Positions 33,958 to 43,062 of a DNA stretch of 64,000 bases are shown piece after piece (position 1 is the stretch's first letter; each line of letters begins with the position of its first letter). The DNA comes from Acidovorax sp. SUPP3334. GTDB taxonomy: Bacteria; Pseudomonadota; Gammaproteobacteria; Burkholderiales; Burkholderiaceae_C. The stretch is taken from assembly GCF_030159055.1 (NCBI RefSeq), contig NZ_BQXQ01000013.1, forward strand, positions 54,033 through 118,032, in the 5' to 3' direction. Position numbers and translations under genes: made by a program. A model generated the notes under the pieces. The model had not been told where the DNA came from. It did not search any database and saw only the letters and a list, made by a program, of their open reading frames with translations.

Positions 33958-36543
33958 ATGTTGAAAGCCTACCGCGACCATGTGGCCGAACGCGCCGCAC
34001 TGGGCATTCCACCCTTGCCGCTCACGGCCACGCAAACCGCCTCGCTGATCGAACTGCTGAAGGCGCCGCCCGCTGGCGAGGAAGCCACGCTCGTGGAGCT
34101 GATCACGTACCGCGTGCCCGCCGGTGTGGACGATGCCGCCAAGGTCAAGGCGAGCTACCTGGCCGCCGTGGCGCACGGCACCGAAAAGTGCACGCTGATC
34201 GGGCGCGAGAAGGCCACCGAACTGCTGGGCACCATGCTGGGCGGCTACAACCTCACGCCGCTGATCGATCTGCTGGACGATGCCGCCGTGGCGTCCGTCG
34301 CGGCCGAAGGCCTCAAGAAGACGCTGCTGATGTTCGACCAGTTCCATGACGTCAAGGAAAAGGCCGACAAGGGCAACGAATTCGCCAAGGCCGTGCTGCA
34401 AAGCTGGGCCGATGCCGAGTGGTTCACGAGCCGCCCCGAAGTGCCGCAGAGCATCAAGCTCACCGTGCTCAAGGTCACCGGCGAAACCAACACCGACGAC
34501 CTGTCGCCCGCGCCCGATGCCTGGAGCCGTCCCGACATCCCGCTGCATGCGCTGGCCATGCTCAAGAACAAGCGCGATGGCATCACGCCCGAAGAGGACG
34601 GCAAGCGCGGCCCGGTGAAGTTCATCGAAGACCTGCGCGCCAAGGGCAACCTCGTGGCCTACGTGGGCGACGTGGTGGGCACGGGTTCCAGCCGCAAGTC
34701 GGCCACCAACAGCGTGCTGTGGTTCACGGGTGAAGACATTCCCTACGTTCCGAACAAGCGTTTCGGCGGCGTGTGCCTGGGCTCCAAGATCGCTCCGATC
34801 TTCTACAACACCATGGAAGACGCGGGCGCGCTGCCCATCGAACTGGACGTGAGCCAGATGAACATGGGCGACGAGATCGAGTTGCTGCCCTATGCCGGCA
34901 AGGCGCTCAAGAACGGGCAGGTCATCGCCGAGTTCGAGGTCAAGAGCGAAGTGCTGTTCGACGAAGTGCGCGCCGGTGGCCGCATTCCGCTGATCGTGGG
35001 CCGCGGCCTCACCGCCAAGGCGCGCGAGTCTTTGGGTCTTGCGCCTTCGACGCTGTTCCGCCTGCCGCAGAATCCGGCCGCCACGGGCAAGGGCTTCACG
35101 CTCGCCCAGAAGATGGTCGGACGCGCCTGCGGCCTGCCGGAAGGCGAAGGCGTGGTGCCCGGCACCTACTGCGAACCCCGCATGACCTCGGTCGGCTCGC
35201 AGGACACCACCGGCCCGATGACGCGCGATGAACTGAAGGATCTGGCCTGCCTGGGCTTCAGCGCCGACCTGGTGATGCAGTCGTTCTGCCACACAGCGGC
35301 GTATCCGAAGCCCGTGGACGTGAAGATGCACCACGAGCTGCCAGACTTCATCAGCACGCGCGGCGGCATTTCGCTCAAGCCCGGCGACGGCATCATCCAC
35401 AGCTGGCTCAACCGCATGCTGCTGCCCGACACCGTGGGCACCGGCGGCGACTCGCACACGCGCTTTCCGATCGGCATCAGCTTCCCCGCCGGCTCCGGCC
35501 TGGTGGCGTTCGCTGCCGCCACGGGCGTGATGCCGCTGGACATGCCGGAATCGGTGCTGGTGCGCTTCAAGGGCGCGCTGCAACCCGGCGTGACGCTGCG
35601 CGATCTGGTGCATGCCATTCCGCTGTACGCCATCAAGGCTGGCCTGCTGACGGTCGAGAAGAAGGGCAAGAAGAACATCTTCTCGGGCCGCATTCTGGAA
35701 ATCGAAGGCCTGCCGGACATGAAGGTGGAGCAGGCTTTCGAGCTGTCCGACGCTTCGGCCGAGCGCTCGGCCGCCGGCTGCACGGTGCGGCTGAACAAGG
35801 AGCCGATCATCGAGTACATCAACTCGAACATCGTGCTGCTCAAGAACATGATCGCCCAGGGCTATGCCGATGCGCGCACCATCACGCGCCGCATCAAGGC
35901 CATGGAAGCCTGGCTGGCCAATCCCCAGTTGCTGCAGCCTGACGAAGACGCCGAATACGCCGCCGTGATCGAGATCGACCTGGCCGAGATCACCGAGCCC
36001 ATCGTCTGCTGCCCGAACGATCCCGACGACGCCAAGACGCTGTCGGACGTGGCCGGCGCCCCGATCGACGAAGTGTTCATCGGTTCTTGCATGACCAACA
36101 TCGGCCACTTCCGCGCGGCCTCCAAGCTGCTGGAAGGCAGGAAGGACATCCCGGTCAAGCTGTGGATGGCTCCGCCCACCAAGATGGACGCGCACCAGCT
36201 GACCGAAGAAGGCCATTACGGCGTCTTCGGCGCAGCCGGCGCGCGCATGGAAATGCCCGGCTGCTCGCTGTGCATGGGCAACCAGGCGCAAGTGAAAGAG
36301 GGCGCGACGGTGATGTCCACCAGCACCCGCAACTTCCCCAACCGCCTGGGCAAGAACACCAACGTGTACCTGGGCTCGGCCGAACTCTCGGCCATCTGCT
36401 CCAAGCTGGGCCGCATTCCCTCCAAGGAAGAGTACCTGGCGGACATGGGCGTGCTCAGCCAGAACGGCGACAAGATCTACAAGTACATGAACTTCGACCA
36501 GATCGAGGAGTACAAGGAAGTCGCGGACGGCGTCGCCGCCTGA
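33958..36543 (+). CDS. acnB: Bifunctional aconitate hydratase 2/2-methylisocitrate dehydratase AcnB
   Basis: The main TCA aconitase, 861 residues from ATG 33958 (GGAG upstream). The B-type domain order is HEAT-like N-terminus ([20 protein letters not shown]), swivel domain ([20 protein letters not shown]), then the catalytic core with [67 protein letters not shown] and [14 protein letters not shown]. The Cys residues of FIGSCMTN and PGCSLC would hold the 4Fe-4S cluster. It closes the TCA block with a strong terminator. Confidence 0.97.
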   Translation: MLKAYRDHVAERAALGIPPLPLTATQTASLIELLKAPPAGEEATLVELITYRVPAGVDDAAKVKASYLAAVAHGTEKCTLIGREKATELLGTMLGGYNLTPLIDLLDDAAVASVAAEGLKKTLLMFDQFHDVKEKADKGNEFAKAVLQSWADAEWFTSRPEVPQSIKLTVLKVTGETNTDDLSPAPDAWSRPDIPLHALAMLKNKRDGITPEEDGKRGPVKFIEDLRAKGNLVAYVGDVVGTGSSRKSATNSVLWFTGEDIPYVPNKRFGGVCLGSKIAPIFYNTMEDAGALPIELDVSQMNMGDEIELLPYAGKALKNGQVIAEFEVKSEVLFDEVRAGGRIPLIVGRGLTAKARESLGLAPSTLFRLPQNPAATGKGFTLAQKMVGRACGLPEGEGVVPGTYCEPRMTSVGSQDTTGPMTRDELKDLACLGFSADLVMQSFCHTAAYPKPVDVKMHHELPDFISTRGGISLKPGDGIIHSWLNRMLLPDTVGTGGDSHTRFPIGISFPAGSGLVAFAAATGVMPLDMPESVLVRFKGALQPGVTLRDLVHAIPLYAIKAGLLTVEKKGKKNIFSGRILEIEGLPDMKVEQAFELSDASAERSAAGCTVRLNKEPIIEYINSNIVLLKNMIAQGYADARTITRRIKAMEAWLANPQLLQPDEDAEYAAVIEIDLAEITEPIVCCPNDPDDAKTLSDVAGAPIDEVFIGSCMTNIGHFRAASKLLEGRKDIPVKLWMAPPTKMDAHQLTEEGHYGVFGAAGARMEMPGCSLCMGNQAQVKEGATVMSTSTRNFPNRLGKNTNVYLGSAELSAICSKLGRIPSKEEYLADMGVLSQNGDKIYKYMNFDQIEEYKEVADGVAA

Positions 36544-36557
36544 AGGGCGCTCGCCCG

Positions 36558-36591
36558 ATGACGAAAGCCCGCTTCGGCGGGCTTTCGTCAT
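36558..36591 (+). terminator. Rho-independent terminator of acnB
   Basis: A perfect 15-base inverted repeat (36558-36572 with 36577-36591) with a TTCG tetraloop, beginning 14 bp after the acnB stop. Confidence 0.88.
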
Positions 36592-36592
36592 T

Positions 36593-36640
36593 TGCTATTG
36601 AATTTATAGCGCAATGCCGCCGTCTTTATTCTGTCCTGAA
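36593..36640 (+). repeat. Half-copy of the interspersed repeat
   Basis: TGCTATTGAATTTATAGC resembles the first half of the ATAGC-N20-GCGCTGG repeat, but the GCGCTGG block is not present at the expected distance. It lies directly behind the acnB terminator and before the IS remnants. Confidence 0.4.
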
Positions 36641-36751
36641 CAACTCGCAAGTTGTTGATCCTGCTTGCAGTTCTTGGGGTTGATGGCCGCAGCCTTTGCA
36701 AGGTATGGTTCTGCCAATACCTGTTTTCTTGCAAATTCCTCCGGAGATTCC

Positions 36752-37267
36752 ATGGGTCCGAAGCCTTCGCAGCCGCAAACGGCCGAGCTGTTCCGTCCAA
36801 GGTTGGACGAGCAGATCAACATGCGTCACCCGCTTGTGCGGCTGGCCGCACTGATCGACTGGGCCGAGATCGAGCGCACCTTCGCGGTCACGTTCACGTC
36901 CGTACGAGGCCGACCCGCGTTGCCGCCGCGGCTGGTGGCTGGGCTGCTGTACCTGCAGCACGCCTTCGATGCCTCTGACGAGGCAGTGGTGAACACCTGG
37001 GTGGAGAACCCGTACTGGCAGTTCTTGTGTGGCGAGACCTACCTGCAGACCGAGGCGCCCATCGACCCGTCCAGCCTGACGCGCTGGAGAAAGCGCGTTG
37101 GAGAGGAAGGCGTGCAGACGCTGCTGGCGGCCAGCATCGAGGCCGCCCGGCGCGGTGGCGTCGTGCGTGCCTCCAGCGTGGACAGTGTGATCGTGGACAC
37201 GACCGTCATGCCCAAGGCCATCGCCCATCCCACCGACAGCCGGCTGCTGTCACCGACCGCCATATAG
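36752..37267 (+). pseudogene. IS5-family transposase, N-terminal fragment
   Basis: 171 codons from ATG 36752 match the first half of an IS5-type transposase: HPLVRLAALIDWAEIERTFA, the N-terminal helical domain GRPALPPRLVAGLLYLQHAF, SSLTRWRKRVGEEGV and the first catalytic Asp in SVIVDTTVMPKAI. The frame breaks after HPTDSRLL, where the conserved continuation is replaced by 25-bp repeats and a stop. The second Asp and the Glu of the DDE triad are missing, so the fragment is inactive. Confidence 0.85.
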
Positions 37268-37330
37268 GAGCCAGTCCGTGATCGGCATGTAGGAGCCAGT
37301 TGCGGATCGGCATATTGGAGCCACCGCTGC
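37265..37330 (+). repeat. 25-bp direct repeats at an insertion junction
   Basis: TAGGAGCCAGT...GATCGGCAT begins at 37265 and again at 37290, and a third partial unit (TTGGAGCCACC) begins at 37315. The period is exactly 25 bp. Short direct repeats of this kind occur at IS21-type element ends (multiple terminal repeats), so this may be the end of a lost IS21-like element. Confidence 0.6.
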
Positions 37331-37420
37331 TGACGACTCTCCTTCGCGCATGCGCTGTACGGCCAGCATGCGCATTTCTTCCAACACATTGTGGGCCAGG
37401 GTGCGTCCGTCTCGTTTCAT
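37325..37420 (-). pseudogene. IS630-type transposase, N-terminal fragment
   Basis: About 32 codons from the ATG at 37420 give MKRDGRTLAHNVLEEMRMLA and then VQRMREGESSAAV. This resembles the first helix-turn-helix of IS630-type transposases. The frame then runs into the 25-bp repeats. The rest of the gene is absent. A transposase C-terminus of a similar type lies at the right end of the window (63850-64000). Confidence 0.6.
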
Positions 37421-37622
37421 GCTTTCAATGAAAGCACCGATCGCCGCACTGCGCAAGAGAGTGTTCTCTAAGTTACTGACTTATGAGTAATTCATGCCGG
37501 ATCAATAATAGGATCAGAGCCCCGAATTCGAAGGTATAGATCAAGTATGTCTGTGATCAATTCGCGGCCTGGCTTACAATTCGCGCGCCTGCTCATCCGC
37601 CAGGTCGTCCCGCGAAATCCAA

Positions 37623-39035
37623 ATGAAATCAGATAGTTATGATGCAGTTGCAAAGCTAGAAGCCGCCAAAACTCCGAAGATTGGCTTCATAAGTCTTGGC
37701 TGCCCCAAGGCCCTGACCGACTCCGAACTGATCCTCACGCAACTGAGCGCCGAGGGCTACCAGACCTCCAAGACCTTCAAAGGTGCCGATCTCGTCATCG
37801 TCAACACCTGCGGCTTCATCGACGATGCCGTGCGTGAAAGCCTGGACACCATCGGCGAGGCGCTGGCCGAGAACGGCAAGGTCATCGTGACCGGCTGCCT
37901 GGGCGCGCGTGCCGGCGAGGGCGGCGGCAACCTGGTGCGGCAAATGCACCCCAGCGTGCTGGCCGTCACCGGCCCCCATGCCACGCAGGAGGTGATGGAT
38001 GCCGTCCACCTCAACCTGCCCAAGCCGCACGATCCGTTCATCGACCTGGTGCCGGGCAATTTCGGCGTGGCGGGCATCAAGCTCACCCCCAGGCATTACG
38101 CGTACCTCAAGATCAGCGAGGGCTGCAACCACCGATGCACCTTCTGCATCATCCCCTCGATGCGCGGCGACCTCGTGTCGCGCCCCATCGGCGATGTGCT
38201 GAGCGAGGCCAAGGCTCTGTTCGAAGGCGGCGTGAAAGAGCTGCTGGTGATCAGCCAGGACACCTCGGCCTTCGGCGTCGATGTGAAGTACCGCACCGGT
38301 TTCTGGGACGGCAAGCCCGTCAAGACCCGCATGCTGGAGCTGGTGCAGACATTGGGCGAAATCGCCGAGCCCTACGGTGCGTGGGTCCGCCTGCATTACG
38401 TGTACCCCTACCCGAGCGTTGACGAAGTGGTGCCCCTCATGGCCACGGGCAAGGTGCTGCCTTACCTGGACGTGCCCTTCCAGCACAGCCACCCCGACGT
38501 GCTCAAGCGCATGAGGCGCCCCGCCAGCGGCGAGCGCAATCTGGAGCGCATCCAGCGCTGGCGCGAGGCGTGCCCCGAGATCGTCATCCGCAGCACCTTC
38601 ATCGCCGGTTTTCCGGGCGAAACCGAAGAGGAGTTCCAGCACCTGCTGGACTTCGTGCGCGAGGCGCAAATCGACCGTGCCGGCTGCTTCGCCTACAGCG
38701 ACGTGAACGGCGCCGTGGCCAACGAATTGCCCGGCATGCTGCCCATCGAGTTGCGCCAAGAGCGCCGCGCGCGCTTCATGGCCGTGGCCGAGCAAGTGTC
38801 CGCCGCCAAGCTGCGCGGCCGCGTGGGCGCCACCATGCAGGTGCTGGTCGATTCCGCGCCGGCCCTCGGCCGAAAGGGCGGCACGGGCCGCACCTACGCC
38901 GATGCGCCCGAGATCGACGGCGTGGTGCATCTGCTGCCGCCCGAGAAGATCAGCAAGACGATGAAGGTGGGCGAGTTCACCCGGGCTCGCATCGTGGGCA
39001 CGCAAGGGCACGATCTGGTGGCCGTGCCGATCTGA
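37623..39035 (+). CDS. rimO: Ribosomal protein S12 methylthiotransferase RimO
   Basis: A radical-SAM enzyme that adds a methylthio group to the conserved Asp of ribosomal protein S12. 470 residues, with an N-terminal UPF0004 domain ([31 protein letters not shown]), the radical-SAM motif [11 protein letters not shown] (C-x3-C-x2-C), [16 protein letters not shown], and a C-terminal TRAM-like domain ([20 protein letters not shown]). The [10 protein letters not shown] start distinguishes RimO from MiaB. A TACAAT box lies near 37574. Confidence 0.95.
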   Translation: MKSDSYDAVAKLEAAKTPKIGFISLGCPKALTDSELILTQLSAEGYQTSKTFKGADLVIVNTCGFIDDAVRESLDTIGEALAENGKVIVTGCLGARAGEGGGNLVRQMHPSVLAVTGPHATQEVMDAVHLNLPKPHDPFIDLVPGNFGVAGIKLTPRHYAYLKISEGCNHRCTFCIIPSMRGDLVSRPIGDVLSEAKALFEGGVKELLVISQDTSAFGVDVKYRTGFWDGKPVKTRMLELVQTLGEIAEPYGAWVRLHYVYPYPSVDEVVPLMATGKVLPYLDVPFQHSHPDVLKRMRRPASGERNLERIQRWREACPEIVIRSTFIAGFPGETEEEFQHLLDFVREAQIDRAGCFAYSDVNGAVANELPGMLPIELRQERRARFMAVAEQVSAAKLRGRVGATMQVLVDSAPALGRKGGTGRTYADAPEIDGVVHLLPPEKISKTMKVGEFTRARIVGTQGHDLVAVPI

Positions 39036-39393
39036 CCGATGCCGCTGCCGCACGCACAGGCGGGCATTTGCCCTGGCCTTGGCTTGCAGTGCGGCGGGCG
39101 CCGTGGTTTCAGGGCCAGAGGCCGTTGCTGGTACCAGCAGCACCGGCAGCCGTCAGGTGGTTCTGCTCCAGTGTCCAAAAGCCTCGCGGTGTATCTGGAG
39201 TCGCCGCCTCCGGACTCCGAGGACGGCAATAGCTGCGAGGTTTCTGCGGCAGCTTGGGTCCCAGCCGAGGCGGCGGGTGAGTCGGCGCCACGGATCAAAA
39301 ACGTGCGTTGACCCATCGACTGGCCCGGTACCGGTCGGGCTGCGGTGTCGGCGTACCATTGCTCCAATGTGCCTGCGGCCCGCTGTCATGGGT
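39036..39393. other. Intergenic region without a supported gene
   Basis: 358 bp between the convergent ends of rimO and the secreted-protein gene. Open frames on both strands are Arg/Pro-rich and look like GC-driven artefacts. No hairpin terminator with a T-run was found. Confidence 0.4.
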
Positions 39394-39906
39394 TCAGTTG
39401 GTCGGATAAGCCGTCAGCAGGATCCACTGGCCTTGGACCAATTTGAAGTCGAGCTGGATTTTCTTATGCTGCGATTTTGTTTTGGAGGTGCACTCGCCTT
39501 TGGCATTGGCTGCCGTGCAGTTGAAGCCACCGATCATGTCTTTTTTCAATACGCTATAGACCGTCACCTTCTGCCGCGCTTTCGTACCGGAGCAAGCAAT
39601 GGCATCACCCCGGAATTTTTCCGGGTTCTGGTAGTTGTTCCAGACGTTGCTGTATTCCCCGATGCTCGTGAACAGCGTCTTGCCGGTCTGGCTGGAGCCC
39701 TTGGGCGGCGTAGCGCCGAAGATGTGCTGATTGAGGTGGCCACCAGCGTCGTTGTTGTTGCTCGAAACGGCACTTGCCTGCACCGAGGCGATGGTGCGGC
39801 ATTCCACGGCGTGAGCGGGGCGGCTAAGTCCCGGCGCCATCAGCAGCGCGGCCATGGCGGAGAGCGCGAAGGGGGGTTTGGAAGAGAAAAAGCGGATCGG
39901 ATGCAT
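39394..39906 (-). CDS. Small secreted protein with a GGHxxxH motif
   Basis: 170 residues from ATG 39906. The N-terminal signal peptide (ALSAMAALLMAPGLSRPAHA) is followed by a mature domain of about 135 residues with AGGHLNQHIFGATPP, GKTLFTSIGEYSNVWNNYQN, Cys pairs (ECRT, AIACSG, NCTAANAKGEC) and LDFKLVQGQWILLTAYPTN at the end. Closely spaced His residues after GG, with a later Lys and Tyr-rich end, recall secreted bacterial RNase/toxin folds such as EndoU-type domains, but I cannot assign a family. No immunity gene is apparent beside it. Confidence 0.65.
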   Translation of the reverse strand: MHPIRFFSSKPPFALSAMAALLMAPGLSRPAHAVECRTIASVQASAVSSNNNDAGGHLNQHIFGATPPKGSSQTGKTLFTSIGEYSNVWNNYQNPEKFRGDAIACSGTKARQKVTVYSVLKKDMIGGFNCTAANAKGECTSKTKSQHKKIQLDFKLVQGQWILLTAYPTN

Positions 39907-40148
39907 GCAGGCTCCCTGGGTGTTTTTGATGGAAATCGCCACCGGAAAGCCTCGGCAATTCCTCACCCTTAAACCCCACATGCCATGGCAACCGGGATTC
40001 TTGCAAGGGCTGCGTACTGTCAGCGTTCCGGTGGTTTCCATTCTGGAAAAATTCCCCTTGCCGCGCTCTGAAGATTGCGTGAATCCTCCTGAAATTGGCT
40101 GAAACCCGGAACACAGATCCATGGAGCGCTGAAAGAAAAAAGACAAAA

Positions 40149-40177
40149 AAAGGGCTCCCGTACAACGGGAGCCCTTT
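40149..40177. terminator. Bidirectional terminator between efp and the secreted-protein gene
   Basis: AAAGGGCTCCCG (40149-40160) and CGGGAGCCCTTT (40166-40177) form a 12-bp stem with a five-base loop, with A-runs before and T-runs after. It lies 29 bp past the efp stop on the minus strand. Confidence 0.88.
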
Positions 40178-40205
40178 TTGGGGATTGGGATCGGTCGGCT
40201 GCCGA

Positions 40206-40760
40206 TCAGACGCGTTTGCGGTATTCGCCCGTGCGGGTGTCGATTTCGATCTTGTCGCCCTGGCTCACGAACAGCGGCACGGGCACTTCGAAGCCGGTGG
40301 CGATCTTGGCGGGCTTGAGCACCTTGCCGGACGTGTCGCCCTTGACGGCGGGCTCGGTCCAGGTCACTTCGCGTTCCACGCTGGTGGGCAACTCGACCGA
40401 GATGGCCTTGCCGTCATAGAACACCACTTCGACGGTCATGCCGTCTTCCAGGTAGTTCAAGGCGTCGCCCATGTTCTCGGCTTCGACTTCGTACTGGTTG
40501 AACTCGGTGTCCATGCAGACGTACATCGGGTCGGCGAAGTAGGAGTAGGTGCACTCCTTCTTGTCCAGGATCACGTTGTCGATCTTGTCGTCGGCCTTGA
40601 ACACGTTTTCGGTGCCGAAGTTGCCGATCAGGCTCTTGAGCTTCATGCGGACCGTGGCGGCGCCGCGGCCACCGCGGGCGTATTCGGTCTTCAGGACGAC
40701 CATGGGGTCCTTGCCGTGCATGATCACATTGCCGGCGCGGATTTCTTGAGCGATTTTCAT
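40206..40760 (-). CDS. efp: Elongation factor P with Arg32
   Basis: 184 residues. EF-P binds between the P and E sites and relieves stalling at polyproline. The loop that carries the modification reads [14 protein letters not shown], placing Arg at position 32, the residue rhamnosylated by EarP in this class, instead of the Lys modified by EpmABC elsewhere. Three beta-barrel domains are visible, with [17 protein letters not shown] at the end. earP lies 170 bp upstream in the same direction, which supports this modification route. Confidence 0.97.
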   Translation of the reverse strand: MKIAQEIRAGNVIMHGKDPMVVLKTEYARGGRGAATVRMKLKSLIGNFGTENVFKADDKIDNVILDKKECTYSYFADPMYVCMDTEFNQYEVEAENMGDALNYLEDGMTVEVVFYDGKAISVELPTSVEREVTWTEPAVKGDTSGKVLKPAKIATGFEVPVPLFVSQGDKIEIDTRTGEYRKRV

Positions 40761-40930
40761 AGCAGATTGCTGGGCTGGGGTTGAAGCCGCTCTACGCGCC
40801 GGGGCGCTGCGGGCGCTGCCTGAGAGATGCAGCGCAAGGTCCGAGCGCCAGCGCATGTTCCGCGGCGGGATGCGCCGGCTGGTCACTTCGTCAGAAAGTG
40901 CCGCCTTGGATTGGCGCAAAACCGTGGATT

Positions 40931-42046
40931 TTAGCTTTTTTCGGCCACGAACCCCAGCAATTGGGTCAACAGATCGTCCTGCGCCAGCAGCCGTGCCCGC
41001 GCGGCCTGCACCGTTTCGCACCATTCCTGCAGGGTGGCGGTGTCCAGCGCGGGCAGGGGCCCGCCCCGTTCGATGCCGTTCCAAATCGCATGAAAGCGCC
41101 GCAGGGAAGGGGGCGCCTGCAGCCAATCCAGAAACGCCTGCAGCTTGGCGTGGTGGGAGTCGTCGTCCTGCGGATAGATGTGCCACACGAGCGGCTGGCC
41201 GGCCCAAAGCGCCCGCACCAGAGAGTCTTCGCCGCGCACGCAATTGAGATCGCACGCCCATAACATTTCGTCGAAGGCAGGCTGAGGACAGGGAGTCAAG
41301 TATGAAATTGATAGCAGAGTGCCGGCGTATTCATTGCGCTGGAGGTCGATTGGGCTCACATTCTCCAGCGCCCGCACCGCCGCCGCCGCGCGGCCGGGCG
41401 TGACCAGCAGATGGGCGCCGGGCCGCTGCTGCAACTGGCCCAGCATTTGGGGCAGCGCGGGCGGCTCGTAGCAAAAGAGCGAGACGGCGAGCGCATCGGC
41501 CGCGACCCCTTTGCGCGCCCGCCAGGCGCCGCGGTCGAACGCACGCTGCCGCGCCATCAAGCCCGGCTCGCGCAGAAGGCCGCCGGTGCGTTCGGTGAAA
41601 CCGGGGTAGAAAAACCACCGCGTGCAGCCGGCGCCGGGGCCGGACATCAAAAGGGATGGCAGGCGGTGGCTGCGCTCCACGTAGGGTTCGGCGCTGAGGT
41701 ATTCCAGGTTGATCCACAAGCTTTTTTGGCCTCCAGCGCTGCGTGGATCTGCGATGGATGCTATGAAATCAGGAGCAATTTCGCAGCCGAAGGCTTCCAG
41801 CACCACGTCGCCCGGGCCATCGGGCGGGGCGTGCGCGGGCCAGGGCAGCACCTGCACGCCCGGGGCTCCGTCCGGGGCCATCCAGGCGAGTGCGCTGGGG
41901 TCGTCCGTCCACAGCCGTACCGAATGGCCGCGCGTTCCCAGGTCGGCGGCGAGGCGCCAGCAGACGCCGATGTCGCCGTAGTTGTCGATGACCTGGCAGA
42001 ACAGATCCCAGCGCAGGGGGGGCGTCACGGTGCTCGTAGGATTCAT
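40931..42046 (-). CDS. earP: EF-P arginine rhamnosyltransferase EarP, with two repeat-derived segments
   Basis: 371 residues of a GT-B glycosyltransferase that moves rhamnose from dTDP-rhamnose to Arg32 of EF-P. Landmarks are [20 protein letters not shown] (N-terminal Asp), [35 protein letters not shown] and [20 protein letters not shown] (catalytic region). Two interspersed repeats are translated in frame: one before LWINLEYL (around residue 95, sense orientation) and one giving [16 protein letters not shown] (near residue 240, antisense orientation). Its ATG overlaps the stop of the LysR gene (ATGA). Confidence 0.92.
   Translation of the reverse strand: MNPTSTVTPPLRWDLFCQVIDNYGDIGVCWRLAADLGTRGHSVRLWTDDPSALAWMAPDGAPGVQVLPWPAHAPPDGPGDVVLEAFGCEIAPDFIASIADPRSAGGQKSLWINLEYLSAEPYVERSHRLPSLLMSGPGAGCTRWFFYPGFTERTGGLLREPGLMARQRAFDRGAWRARKGVAADALAVSLFCYEPPALPQMLGQLQQRPGAHLLVTPGRAAAAVRALENVSPIDLQRNEYAGTLLSISYLTPCPQPAFDEMLWACDLNCVRGEDSLVRALWAGQPLVWHIYPQDDDSHHAKLQAFLDWLQAPPSLRRFHAIWNGIERGGPLPALDTATLQEWCETVQAARARLLAQDDLLTQLLGFVAEKS
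41303..41352 (+). repeat. Interspersed repeat copy inside earP (antisense to the gene)
   Basis: ATAGC at 41311-41315, 20 bases, GCGCTGG at 41336-41342 and GAGGTCGATT after it. It leaves the earP frame open. Confidence 0.75.
41723..41780 (-). repeat. Interspersed repeat copy inside earP (sense with the gene)
   Basis: On the minus strand, ATAGC (41764-41760), 20 bases, then GCGCTGGAGGCC from 41739 downwards. It encodes the [14 protein letters not shown] segment of EarP. Confidence 0.75.
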
Positions 42047-42942
42047 GCCTGGTCTCCGGCCGTCGCACGCAAGTGGTCCACCAGCAGCCGCGCAACGCTG
42101 GAAAGCGACTCCTCGGACCGCACGCACAGCGAGAGTTGCCGGTGCGCCCACGGCTCGGCAAGCGTCACGGGCCGAAGGGCGAGGGGGCTCAGGTACAACT
42201 GGGCGCTGCCGCGTGGCAGCACGCCCACCCCCAGGCCGGCCGAGACCATGAGGCACAGCGCGTCGTAGCTGGTGACCTGGATGCGCAGGCGCAGCGGCAG
42301 GCCCGCTTGCGCCGCGGCGCGCGTCAGCAGGTTGTTGATGGCGCTGCCCGGGTGCACGCCCACGAAGTCGAAGGCGAGCGCTTCGGCCAGCCGCACCGAG
42401 CGCCGCCGCGACAGCGGGTGCCCCTTGGGCGCGATCAGCACCAGTTCGTCGGTGCGGTAGGGCAGCAGCGTGACGCCCTCGCCGTAGCTGCCGTGGTTGA
42501 GGATGCCCACGTCCGCCGCGTTTTCGGCCACCGACTGGGCGATGGCGGTGCTGATCTGCTCCTGCAGCCGCACCTGCACCTGGGGGTGCGCCGCCATGAA
42601 GGCCGGCAGTTCGGCCGGCAGGAACTGCGTGATGGCCGAGATGTTGGCCACCACGCGCACCTGGCCGCGCACGCCGGCCCGGAAGTCCCGCATCTGCAAA
42701 CCGATGCCGTCCAGCTCGTTGAGCACGCCGCGCGCCATGTTCAGCAGCGCATAGGCGGCGTCGGTGGGTTCGGTGCCGCGGTTGCTGCGGCTGAAGAGTT
42801 CCACCTGCAGCGTGCCTTCCAGCTCGGCGAGCCGGCGGCTGGCGGCCGAGGGGGCGATGTGCTCGCGCGCCGCGGCGCGGGCGATGGCGTTTTCTTCCAT
42901 CACCGCGACGAAAAGGCGCAGGGAGACCGGGTCGAGCTTCAT
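42043..42942 (-). CDS. LysR-family transcriptional regulator
   Basis: 299 residues with a full N-terminal winged helix-turn-helix (LFVAVMEENAIARAAAREHI, APSAASRRLAELEGTLQVEL, FSRSNRGTEPTDAAYALL) and an effector-binding domain (GQVRVVANISAITQFLPAEL, ADVGILNHGSYGEGVTLLPY, VSAGLGVGVLPRGS). It is divergent from the CoA-transferase operon at 43063, with 120 bp between, so that operon is its likely target. Its stop overlaps the earP start, which puts earP behind a regulator promoter. Confidence 0.9.
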   Translation of the reverse strand: MKLDPVSLRLFVAVMEENAIARAAAREHIAPSAASRRLAELEGTLQVELFSRSNRGTEPTDAAYALLNMARGVLNELDGIGLQMRDFRAGVRGQVRVVANISAITQFLPAELPAFMAAHPQVQVRLQEQISTAIAQSVAENAADVGILNHGSYGEGVTLLPYRTDELVLIAPKGHPLSRRRSVRLAEALAFDFVGVHPGSAINNLLTRAAAQAGLPLRLRIQVTSYDALCLMVSAGLGVGVLPRGSAQLYLSPLALRPVTLAEPWAHRQLSLCVRSEESLSSVARLLVDHLRATAGDQA

Positions 42943-43062
42943 GGGCGCCGATGGTAATGCGCCAATGCACCGGCCATGCCGTTTTGCGATGGCGGCGTCG
43001 CGCATCGGGGTTTTGCAGCGGGCGGGCGGCGCGGCATGATCCGCGCCATTCCAAGGAGACAC

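Noticed and set aside
36593..36640. A sixth full copy of the interspersed repeat
   Set aside because: ATAGC is present but GCGCTGG is not found 20 bases later, so it was kept only as a half-copy.
37265..37330. 25-bp repeats as a CRISPR array
   Set aside because: The units are contiguous without spacers, only about 2.5 copies exist, and they sit at a transposase break.
39036..39393. Small genes in the rimO downstream gap
   Set aside because: Frames on both strands are low-complexity Arg/Pro/Ser without motifs or ribosome sites.
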